Shown in pieces: positions 7,564 to 14,004 of a stretch of 14,004 nt of DNA. The notes under the pieces are model-generated. The model worked only from the letters and a program-made list of their open reading frames with translations, was not told the origin of the DNA and ran no database searches. A program made the position numbers and the translations under genes. The stretch comes from Gammaproteobacteria bacterium (GTDB taxonomy: Bacteria; Pseudomonadota; Gammaproteobacteria; Xanthomonadales; Xanthomonadaceae). The stretch spans positions 1 through 14,004 of the forward strand of contig JAPLSI010000121.1 of NCBI GenBank assembly GCA_026398715.1, given 5' to 3'. Numbering within the stretch: position 1 is the stretch's first letter; each line of letters begins with the position of its first letter.

Positions 7564-8658
7564 ACCGGACCCGATGTCGCCACCATCAGCAAGGAGGCAG
7601 AACGCATCGCATCGATCCTGTCGAAGGTGCCCGGAACGCGATCTGCCTTTGCCGAACGCGCGGCCGACGCGCGCCAGATCGACGTGGCGCCAGACCGCGA
7701 AATGCTCGCGCGCTACGGCGTGTCCATGGAGGATGCGCAAGCCTGGCTGGCCTCGGCGATCGGCGGTGAAGCCATTGGCCTCGCCGTGGAGGGCCGCGAA
7801 CGTTATCCGATCGCGCTGCGCACGCCGCAGTCGTGGCGTGATTCCCCCGAAGCGATTGCCGCGCTGCCCATCGTCACGCCGTCGGGCGCGCAGGTGCCGC
7901 TGGGTGCGTTGGCGAAGGTGTCGTTGTCGGATGGGCCGCCGATGATTCGCAGCGAGGATGCAAAACTCGCGGCCTATGTCTTCGTCGACCTGGATGAAGA
8001 GGACCTGGGGGGCTACATCGTCCGCGCCGAAAAGGCGCTGGCCGACCAGGCCGGGACGACGCCCGGCATCACCTGGCAGTGGGCCGGCAACTACGAACAC
8101 CTGCAACGTGCGGGCGAGCGCCTGCGGCTGGCCGTGCCCTTGACCCTGGTCATCGTGTTCGGGCTGTTGTTTGCGGCGTTTCGACGCGTGGCCGAAGCCA
8201 GTCTGATCATGTTGACCGTTCCGTTCGCATTGGTCGGCGGCCTGTGGCTGCTATGGCTGCTGGGCTATGCCTATTCCGTCGCCGTAGCGGTTGGCTTCAT
8301 TGCGCTGGCCGGCGTCGCGGCAGAATTCGGGGTCGTGATGCTGATCTACCTGGACACGGCGGTAAAGCGCGCGCGCGGCAATGGCGAGCTGAAGACGCTG
8401 GCCGACCTCGACCATGCGCTCAGCGAAGGCGCGCTTCGTCGCGTCCGCCCCAAAGCCATGACCGTGGTGACCATCCTGGCCGGCCTGCTGCCCATCATGC
8501 TCGCCACCGGCGCAGGCGCCGCCACCATGCAACGCATCGCCGCGCCGATGATCGGCGGCATGCTGAGCGCGCCGCTGCTTTCATTGATCGTCATTCCGGC
8601 GGTTTACAAGCTCTGGCTCAGCCGCAGCCTGCGACAAGGGAAGGGAGAGTCCACATGA
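7504..8658 (+). pseudogene. cusA: CusA-like pump, C-terminal part downstream of the in-frame stop
   Basis: Continues the cusA frame directly after the TAA for 384 codons. It contains the rest of the second periplasmic region (SAFAERAADARQIDV, YPIALRTPQSWRDSP) and TM8-TM12, including VPFALVGGLWLLWLLG, GFIALAGVAAEFGVVM and RVRPKAMTVV. Codon 917 (Glu in AAEFGVV) and codon 960 (Lys in RPKAMT) correspond to the E. coli CusA relay residues E939 and K984, so the catalytic membrane part is preserved. The first possible initiators in frame are TTG 7537, GTG 7627 and ATG 7702; none has a convincing ribosome-binding site at proper distance, so independent translation is doubtful. The stop overlaps the cusC start as ATGA (8655-8658). 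No second stop or frameshift occurs, which fits a recent lesion or a local sequence error. Confidence 0.85.
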
Positions 8659-10007
8659 TCGAGATCAGGGTTTGCACGCTGCTGGCGTTGTCGGTCCTGG
8701 CCGCAGGTTGCGCGACGACGCCCGTCGGGCAGGATGGTTCGCGCGTTGCGGCCGCAGTCATCATGGCGGGCTCCTCGACAGCCCGACTACCGGCGCCCGA
8801 TGACCCGTATCTCGATCCGCGCTTTTTGGAATCGGAATTGAGCGCGGACCGCGCCGTGCAGGCCGCGCTGGCCAACAATCCGCAGGTTCGCGCCCAGCTC
8901 GCTCGTCTGGACGCAGCGCAGGCGGAACGCGTGCAGGCGGGATTGATAAGCAACCCGATGCTGTCGTTGATGGCGCTGCGGCCCGATGGCGGCGGTCGCA
9001 TCGAGCTGCAGTACAACCTGATGCAGGACCTGTTCGACTTGTTCACGCGCTCGCGCCGCGTCGCCGTCGCCGATGCCGCCACTCGCCAGGTCGAAGCAGA
9101 TGTCATCGGCCAACTGGTGGCGCTGGTCCACGACACCAAGGCCGCCTACTACGAGGCCCTGGCGGCACAGGCTGTCGTTGCGTCGGTGCGTGACGGATGG
9201 TTGCTCGAAACTGAAGTGCTCCAGTTGCGCACGGGCGAGGCAAGGCAAGGCGCGATCCGGGCGAGCGCGGTCACGGACCAGCAGGCGCTGGTTTCAATGC
9301 AGGCCCACGAGCTGCAATCTGCCGAGGCGGCATTGGCCAGGGCCCGTGCGGCACTCGCGCTTCAATTGGGCCTGCGCTCGTCGGGAAACATCCGACTGCC
9401 TGCGTCGTTTCCGACCTTCAGCTTTCCCGGAATCGACGAGCCGGCACTGCAGGCATTGGCATCCACCCATCGGGCATCACTGGCCGCCGCCGATGCCAAC
9501 GTGCAACAGGCCCGCAGTGATCGACTGCTACGCACGGGCGCGCTGCGGGCCACGCAACCTTCGCTGGGCCCGGCTGGAATGCGGGAGACCAGCGGCATGA
9601 CCTTTGCTGGCGCAGGTCTGCAACTGGCATTGCCCGTCTTCGACACAGGCAGGGCGCGCCGCGACCTGGCCGATGCACAAGTGGCGCAAGCGGAGTTCTC
9701 GGCCGAGGCCGTTCGTCGCCAGGTGCCGCTGGAAGTTGAACTTGCCATCGCAAACCTGGTGGCGGCCGACCAGGCGGCCGGACACGCAGACCATCACCTC
9801 GGCCAACAAACGCGACTCGAGAACCTGGCGCGACAAACCTATCGGCAGGGCGCCACGGATTCGTCGGCGGTTTTCGATGCGCGTCGCGCGCACCTGGCGT
9901 CGGTGAAGGACGTGATCGAGGCCCAGCGGGCTCGCTGGGAAGCGTCTGTCGATCTTGAAAGGGCTACCGGTGTCGCCGTGCTGGAGGCAGCTGCAACCCG
10001 GCAATGA
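8655..10007 (+). CDS. cusC: CusC-like outer-membrane channel lipoprotein (TolC family)
   Basis: Outer-membrane factor of 450 residues, the exit duct of the tripartite pump. The ATG at 8655 is preceded by GGGAGAG (8643-8649), a strong ribosome-binding site, and overlaps the cusA stop. The N-terminus is a lipoprotein signal with lipobox LAAGC (Cys19). Two outer-membrane efflux repeats follow: AVQAALANNPQVRAQLARLDAAQAER starts the first (about 70-95; quoted here only as AVQAALANNPQ and RAQLARLDAA), with long Ala-rich helices and the strand FAGAGLQLALPVFDTGRARR starting the second (about residues 316-335). The C-terminal helix ends with VDLERATGVAVLE. An open frame extends upstream to 8079, but it only shadows cusA and lacks a signal peptide. 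Translation is probably coupled to cusA, so the cusA stop codon could reduce its expression. It ends 9 bp from the convergent oleA stop, with no terminator visible between them. Confidence 0.9.
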   Translation: MIEIRVCTLLALSVLAAGCATTPVGQDGSRVAAAVIMAGSSTARLPAPDDPYLDPRFLESELSADRAVQAALANNPQVRAQLARLDAAQAERVQAGLISNPMLSLMALRPDGGGRIELQYNLMQDLFDLFTRSRRVAVADAATRQVEADVIGQLVALVHDTKAAYYEALAAQAVVASVRDGWLLETEVLQLRTGEARQGAIRASAVTDQQALVSMQAHELQSAEAALARARAALALQLGLRSSGNIRLPASFPTFSFPGIDEPALQALASTHRASLAAADANVQQARSDRLLRTGALRATQPSLGPAGMRETSGMTFAGAGLQLALPVFDTGRARRDLADAQVAQAEFSAEAVRRQVPLEVELAIANLVAADQAAGHADHHLGQQTRLENLARQTYRQGATDSSAVFDARRAHLASVKDVIEAQRARWEASVDLERATGVAVLEAAATRQ

Positions 10008-10016
10008 TGACCCGCT

Positions 10017-11033
10017 TTACCAGACCACCTCGGCCATCGAGCAATTCAGGCCCGAGCCGATGCCGAGCAGCGCAACGCGGCTGCCCTTCTTGAGGCGGCC
10101 GAGGTCGCGCAACTTGCTCAGCACGATCGGCACCGACGCGGGGCCGATGTTGCCGTGTTCGTGGAAGATGGTCAGCACTTTCGCCGGATCGATGCCGAAC
10201 GCCTTCACCATCGCGTCGGTGTGCACGCGCGACACCTGGTGGATGACGAATTCGTCGATCTCGCCCACCACCCAGCCCAGCGCCAGGCGCGCGGCGGCAA
10301 AAGTCTTGGTGGCCAGCTTCAGGCCTTCGATCAGCAGCATGCGGGTATCGGTGACCATGCGGTCGAGGTTGCCGCGGCACAGGCCGTTCCACTCGGTGGC
10401 AGCCTTGGTGACGCCGCCCTTGTAGCGCGGTGCATCCGGGCACAGCTCGCTGCGCGAGAGCACCATCGCGGCGGCGCCGCAACCGAGCGTTAGCGAGGCG
10501 AGCTCGCTGCGGAATTGTTCTTCGGTCACGTCCGGCGCCAGCATGCGCTTCATGGTGTTGGCGTAGACCAGGTTCGCGGTTTCGCCATCCACCACCAGCG
10601 CGTATTCGATTTCGCCGCGCTCGATCATGCGGCTGGCGATGTCCATGCCATTGAGGAAGGCGAGGCAGGCATTGGCCACGTCGAAGTTCTGGCAGTCTTC
10701 GCCAAGCCCGAGGTTGCCGGACACGATGCTGGCGGTGGACGGTTCCAGGAAATCGCGGCTGACCGACGTGTTGACCAGCAGCCCGATCTTGTCGCGCGAG
10801 ATGCCGGCGTCGAGCAGGGCTTTTTCGCCTGCCATGGTGGCAGCGTCGGAGGCTTGTGTTTCCTTGTCCCACATCCGCCGCGAATGGATGCCGGCGATGT
10901 CGCCCAGCACGTCCGTACGGATGCCGAGGCGGTCCATGGTCGGCTTGAGTTGGGCGTTGATCTCGGCCGAACTCAGCGCATGGGGCGCATCGATATGGGC
11001 GAGGCCTGCGATTGCAACGTGCTCGAACAGCAT
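10017..11033 (-). CDS. oleA: OleA, thiolase-fold acyl-CoA condensing enzyme
   Basis: FabH-like enzyme of 338 residues that condenses two long-chain acyl-CoAs by a Claisen reaction to a beta-keto acid, the entry step of olefin synthesis. Catalytic Cys123 lies in VANACLAFLNG, Glu97 in SRDFLEPSTAS, His265 in FVIHQVS and Asn295 in HGNIGPAS. Each is exactly 20 residues below the numbers known for X. campestris OleA (Cys143, Glu117, His285, Asn315), which supports both the identity and an uninterrupted gene. The glutamate that activates the second acyl chain distinguishes OleA from FabH. The ATG at 11033 is the only start: an in-frame TAA lies 33 bases upstream with no other initiator between. AGGT stands seven bases before the ATG, inside a predicted hairpin. 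The gene is separated from oleBCD by the efflux cassette and would need its own promoter or one in the lipoprotein gene upstream. Confidence 0.95.
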   Translation of the reverse strand: MLFEHVAIAGLAHIDAPHALSSAEINAQLKPTMDRLGIRTDVLGDIAGIHSRRMWDKETQASDAATMAGEKALLDAGISRDKIGLLVNTSVSRDFLEPSTASIVSGNLGLGEDCQNFDVANACLAFLNGMDIASRMIERGEIEYALVVDGETANLVYANTMKRMLAPDVTEEQFRSELASLTLGCGAAAMVLSRSELCPDAPRYKGGVTKAATEWNGLCRGNLDRMVTDTRMLLIEGLKLATKTFAAARLALGWVVGEIDEFVIHQVSRVHTDAMVKAFGIDPAKVLTIFHEHGNIGPASVPIVLSKLRDLGRLKKGSRVALLGIGSGLNCSMAEVVW

Positions 11034-11040
11034 GGATTTG

Positions 11041-11063
11041 ACCTGGGGGGAAACCCTCCCAAG
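11041..11063 (-). promoter_or_regulatory. Hairpin covering the oleA ribosome-binding site
   Basis: On the oleA mRNA strand, CTTGGGAGG (11063-11055) can pair with CCCCCCAGG (11050-11042), giving about eight pairs with one G-U, one A-C mismatch and a GTTT loop. The 3' arm contains the AGG that would act as Shine-Dalgarno seven bases before the ATG at 11033. Opening this stem would be needed for translation, so it may limit or regulate OleA synthesis. This is a fold by eye only. Confidence 0.4.
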
Positions 11064-11079
11064 TTACCCGTTTTGCCCT

Positions 11080-11097
11080 TTGGGCTCAATGGCCCAA
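11080..11097. repeat. 6-bp inverted repeat between the lipoprotein gene and oleA
   Basis: TTGGGC (11080-11085) and GCCCAA (11092-11097) flank a six-base loop, starting a few bases after the lipoprotein stop codon on the minus strand. No U-run follows on either strand, so I do not call it an intrinsic terminator. Together with the next hairpin, the 69-base spacer is mostly palindromic; any oleA promoter would have to lie in it or in the gene upstream. Confidence 0.35.
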
Positions 11098-11102
11098 GCG
11101 CA

Positions 11103-11477
11103 CTAGTCCTTCAGCGGCGTCGTTTCTGCGCTGTCTTTTGGCGGGTCCGTCACAAGCCTGGCGCCGTTGCAGCGGTACGCAATGAAGCGTTGCGCGCCAT
11201 CGGCGGGCGCCGACTTGGGCTGGATCGTGTCGGCGGACACGCTGGGCGCTTCATTGCGCGCCAATGTTTCCAATTCGTCCTTCACGCGCAATTCGTCGCG
11301 CTCGTACGGACCCAGGCGGTCCTTCACGGACACATCGATCTCGCCACGTTTCTCGCAACCGGCGGGCGACGCGCCCTGGGCGATCACGCGGACCTCGTCG
11401 GCACCTGGCCCCATCTTCACGAAGGTACAGGCCGACAAGGCCAGGGTGGTTGCAGCGACAAACAGGAGGATGCGCAT
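11103..11477 (-). CDS. Small lipoprotein, DUF4156-like
   Basis: Protein of 124 residues with an N-terminal lipoprotein signal: MRILLFVAATTLALSAC, lipobox LSAC, lipidated Cys17. The ATG at 11477 is chosen over an in-frame TTG at 11489 because GGAGAG (11482-11487) lies four bases upstream of the ATG. The mature part reads like the DUF4156 family: a V-R-V-x strand followed by GCEKRGEIDVSVKD, then a charged helix with RDELRVKDELETLARNEA and a second cysteine in FIAYRCNGARL. The two mature cysteines may form a disulfide, as in related RcsF-like folds. Function is unknown; it should sit in the periplasm attached to a membrane. It is co-directional with oleA (69-base gap) and lies downstream of the peptidase gene (65-base gap with a strong hairpin). 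Nothing ties it functionally to olefin synthesis. Confidence 0.8.
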   Translation of the reverse strand: MRILLFVAATTLALSACTFVKMGPGADEVRVIAQGASPAGCEKRGEIDVSVKDRLGPYERDELRVKDELETLARNEAPSVSADTIQPKSAPADGAQRFIAYRCNGARLVTDPPKDSAETTPLKD

Positions 11478-11498
11478 CTGACTCTCCAAACCGGGTGG

Positions 11499-11528
11499 CG
11501 ACGGACGCGATTGTGGCCGCGCCCGTCG
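11499..11528 (-). terminator. Strong stem-loop after the M16 peptidase gene, without U-tract
   Basis: On the minus-strand transcript CGACGGGCGCG (11528-11518) pairs with CGCGTCCGTCG (11509-11499): 11 consecutive pairs with a single G-U, and an 8-base loop. It starts 14 bases after the peptidase stop codon and precedes the lipoprotein ribosome-binding site. The G-U is a mismatch (A-C) on the other strand, so the fold favours the minus transcript. No U-run follows, so it may act as a weak or partial terminator, or as a 3' mRNA stabiliser. Confidence 0.45.
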
Positions 11529-11542
11529 TGAACCGAAGCTGA

Positions 11543-14004
11543 TCAGCGAACCAGCTTGCCGTCCGCGTCCACCACCTGCACCGTGCCGATGTTCAGCGCG
11601 CGAATGCCGGCTTCGATCTTCTCCAGGTCGCCCACGATTACCCAGATCATCGACTGCGGCACGAAGGCCTTGGCTGCGGCCTGCACCGTTTCCGGGGTCA
11701 TCGCCTCGATCTTCGCCTTGCGCATCTGCACGTAGTCATCCGGGCGCGAGTAGCGGTTGATGCCGGCGATCGTGGCCAGCACCGCGCGCGCGGTCTCGAA
11801 CGAACCGGGCAGGCTGCGCACGGTGATGGCCTGGATGCGCTTCACTTCCTCGGCGTTGGCCGGACGCTTGGCGTTGGCGTATTCGTCGATTTCGCGCTGC
11901 ACTTCCTTGATGGCATCGATGGTCTTGTCGCTCTGCACCGGTGCGCTGGCCGTCCACAGACGCTGGCCCAGCGTGCTGGTAGCACCGCTGCGGGCGCCGT
12001 AGGACCAGTGCTTGTCTTCGCGCAGGTTCATGTTCAGGCGCGAGGTGAAGTCGCCACCGAACACGGCATTGGCGATGTCGAATTCGATCGAGCCCGGATC
12101 GGTTACCGGCGCCACCAGCTGCGCGGCCACGATGTTGGACTGGATCGCACCCTTCTGGTCGACCAGGAACACGCGCGGTGCGCTGGCGATCGGTGCGGCA
12201 GGAATCGCCTCGACCGGCTTGCCGGCATCCGTGGCCTTCCAATCACCAAAATGCTTTTCCAGCAGCGGGGTGATTTCGGCCAGCGTGGTATCGCCGACGA
12301 TCATCAGCGTGGCGCGGTCCGGACGCACTTGTTCGGTATGCCAGGCCAGCATGTCTTCGCGGGCCAGGGCGGCGATATCCGCCTCATAGCCGGTGCCGGA
12401 CGACGGGATGGCGTACGGATGGCCGGCGCCGTAGATCATCGGCGACAACACACGCGACACCATGCCGTTGGGCGAGGTCTTTTCCTGGCGGATGGCGGCC
12501 AGCCAGTTGGCGCGCACGCGTTCGATCTCACCCGTTTCCAGGCGCGGGCGGCGGATCACGTCGCTGTACAGCGCGATCGACTCGTCCAGCTTTTCCTTCA
12601 GGGCCGACAGGCTCACGTCGGCCGAGTCCACGCTGGCGCTGGTGCCGATGGCGGCGCCCAGCGATTCAGTGCGATTGCCCAGCGCGATCACGTCGTAATC
12701 GCCGGCGCCTTCATCAAGCATGCCCATCGTGAAGCTGGCCGTACCGACCTTGCGGCCGCGATCGGACGAGAAGCCGCCCGGGAATTCCATGCTCATCTGC
12801 ACGACCGGCACGTCATGGCGCTCGGCCAGGATGACCTTGATGCCATTGCTCAGGCTCGCGCGCTGCATCGCCGGCAACGTCAGGTCGGGGAACTTGTCGG
12901 TAAGCGGCACGCCCTTGCTGCGGTCCAGGTCGCTGGCGATGGTCTTGAACTTCTTATCCACCGGCGGCAATGCAGCCGGCTTGCCGTCGCTCACCGACGG
13001 GTCTTCCACCGTCGGCGTCACTTCGCCGGGGCTGACGGTCAGGATGTGGTCACCGGCGCGCAGCCACTGGTTGGCGGTGCGCGCAACCTGCTGCGGCGTC
13101 GCCGTGGCAATGCGCGCAAGCTGATCGCGGAAGCAGCCCGGGTTGCCGGTGTACACGGTGCATTCGGCCAGCGCATCGGCCTTGCCGCCGAAGCCGCCGA
13201 TGCGTTCGATGCCGCGCACGAAGCCCGCCTTGAACACCGTGCGGGCCTGGTCGAGTTCGGCCGCCGTCGGGCCTTCCTTCAACAGGCGGGTCAATTCTTC
13301 ATCAATGGCTTTTTCAACGACGGCCGGATCCACGTCTTTCTTGACGGTGGCCACGATGTCGAAAGTGCCGCCGAGTTCGGACGCATCCATCGACGCGCTG
13401 ATCGAATCGACCAGCTTGTCGCCGAAGGCCAGGCGCTTGTCCAGGCGCGAAGTGCGGCTGCCGCCGAGCACCTGCGCGAACAACTGCAGGCTCTGCACGT
13501 CGGGCGAGCTGTACTGCGGCACGTTCCAGGTGCGCACGATGCGAACCTGTGCAACGCGGTCAGTCATCGCGTCACGCGTGGTGGCCTTGCGCGCGGCGAT
13601 CATCGGCGGCTTGGGCTTGAGCGATGCGGACGCGGGAATGTCGCCGAAGAATTTTTCGGCCTTCGCCTTCGCCGTGGCCAGGTCGATGTCGCCGGCAAGC
13701 ACCAGCACGGCGTTGTTCGGGCCGTAATGCGCGCGGAACCAGTTCTTCACATCGTCCAGGCTGGCGGCGTCGAGATCGGCCATCGAACCGATCGGCGAAT
13801 GGCTGTACGGGTGATGATCGCCGGGAAACACGCCCTTGAGCAGGCTGTAGAAAACCAGGCCATAGGGGTTGTTGTCGCCCTGACGCTTCTCGTTCTGGAC
13901 GACGCCGCGTTGCAGATCCAGCACCTCCTGGCTGACCTGCCCCAGCAGATAGCCCATGCGGTCGGATTCCAGATACAGGGTGTAGTCCAGCGCCGGGGTC
14001 GGCA
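11543..14004 (-). CDS. M16 (insulinase/pitrilysin-like) zinc peptidase, 5' end beyond the window
   Basis: The frame is open to the right edge; 820 codons including the stop are visible, and an ATG at 13957 is internal, since LDYTLYLESDRMGYLLGQ runs through it in the way M16 proteins do. The HxxEH zinc motif must lie upstream, outside the window. The third zinc ligand is probably the Glu of VVQNEKRQ (codon near 13890). Two M16 units follow: the first to roughly 12960, with GGSRTSRLDKRL, then a linker, and a second beginning near ASLSNGIKVILAER with VFGGDFTSRLNMNLRED and SYGARSG, the Arg/Tyr substrate-side motif. Where the second unit would have HxxEH it reads FTMGMLDEGA, so that half is catalytically inactive, as usual in two-unit M16 proteins. 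Such proteins are typically around 950 residues and exported in this group, so about 130 residues and any signal peptide are missing. The substrate is unknown. Confidence 0.92.
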   Translation of the reverse strand, partial: PTPALDYTLYLESDRMGYLLGQVSQEVLDLQRGVVQNEKRQGDNNPYGLVFYSLLKGVFPGDHHPYSHSPIGSMADLDAASLDDVKNWFRAHYGPNNAVLVLAGDIDLATAKAKAEKFFGDIPASASLKPKPPMIAARKATTRDAMTDRVAQVRIVRTWNVPQYSSPDVQSLQLFAQVLGGSRTSRLDKRLAFGDKLVDSISASMDASELGGTFDIVATVKKDVDPAVVEKAIDEELTRLLKEGPTAAELDQARTVFKAGFVRGIERIGGFGGKADALAECTVYTGNPGCFRDQLARIATATPQQVARTANQWLRAGDHILTVSPGEVTPTVEDPSVSDGKPAALPPVDKKFKTIASDLDRSKGVPLTDKFPDLTLPAMQRASLSNGIKVILAERHDVPVVQMSMEFPGGFSSDRGRKVGTASFTMGMLDEGAGDYDVIALGNRTESLGAAIGTSASVDSADVSLSALKEKLDESIALYSDVIRRPRLETGEIERVRANWLAAIRQEKTSPNGMVSRVLSPMIYGAGHPYAIPSSGTGYEADIAALAREDMLAWHTEQVRPDRATLMIVGDTTLAEITPLLEKHFGDWKATDAGKPVEAIPAAPIASAPRVFLVDQKGAIQSNIVAAQLVAPVTDPGSIEFDIANAVFGGDFTSRLNMNLREDKHWSYGARSGATSTLGQRLWTASAPVQSDKTIDAIKEVQREIDEYANAKRPANAEEVKRIQAITVRSLPGSFETARAVLATIAGINRYSRPDDYVQMRKAKIEAMTPETVQAAAKAFVPQSMIWVIVGDLEKIEAGIRALNIGTVQVVDADGKLVR

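Noticed and set aside
7591..7597. AAGGAGG, a near-perfect Shine-Dalgarno sequence inside the C-terminal part of cusA
   Set aside because: No ATG, GTG or TTG in the cusA frame follows at a usable distance; the bases encode the expected KEA of the protein.
8079..8654. Upstream extension of the cusC frame
   Set aside because: It overlaps conserved cusA coding sequence in another frame and would remove the lipoprotein signal from the N-terminus; the ATG at 8655 has a strong ribosome-binding site.
11080..11097. Intrinsic terminator after the lipoprotein gene
   Set aside because: The stem has only six pairs and no U-run follows on either strand.

Overview
The window is GC-rich bacterial DNA. It holds the olefin (long-chain cis-alkene) biosynthesis genes oleA, oleB, oleC and oleD, plus a copper/silver efflux cassette of the CusCBA type. 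The ole gene content, the separate oleB and oleC genes, and active-site spacing in OleA that matches the characterised Xanthomonas campestris enzyme point to a gammaproteobacterium of the Xanthomonadaceae/Lysobacteraceae. That placement is an inference; no rRNA or marker gene is present.

Layout. Positions 1-3787 (minus strand) carry, in transcription order, an unrecognised 139-residue protein gene, oleB, oleC and oleD; oleD runs off the left edge. Positions 3788-10007 hold the efflux cassette on the opposite strand: a small Cys-rich exported protein, the adaptor cusB, the RND pump cusA and the outer-membrane channel cusC. From 10017 the minus strand resumes with oleA, a small lipoprotein of the DUF4156 type, and a large M16 (insulinase-like) peptidase gene whose 5' end lies beyond the right edge.

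How the genes work together. By family knowledge, OleA condenses two fatty acyl-CoAs to a beta-keto acid, OleD reduces it, OleC closes a beta-lactone using ATP, and OleB decarboxylates the lactone to a cis-olefin. All four are present, with visible catalytic residues. The CusCBA genes should form a tripartite pump moving Cu(I)/Ag(I) from the periplasm to the outside. CusB-CusA and CusA-CusC are linked by ATGA stop/start overlaps.

The two most notable points are these. First, the efflux cassette sits inside the ole locus in opposite orientation, separating oleA from oleBCD and ending 9 bp from the oleA stop codon. Second, cusA is broken at one place: an in-frame TAA at codon 643, followed by in-frame loss of about 22 codons that should carry the third methionine of the metal-binding triad (Met672 in E. 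coli CusA). Reading frame and homology resume perfectly on the far side. Several hairpins and repeats lie in the short intergenic spaces: a 9+9 bp inverted repeat ahead of the cassette, a stem-loop before cusB, one covering the oleA ribosome-binding site, and a strong stem after the peptidase gene. There is no gene-free stretch longer than 300 bases, and I saw no tRNA, rRNA, CRISPR array, insertion sequence or transposase.
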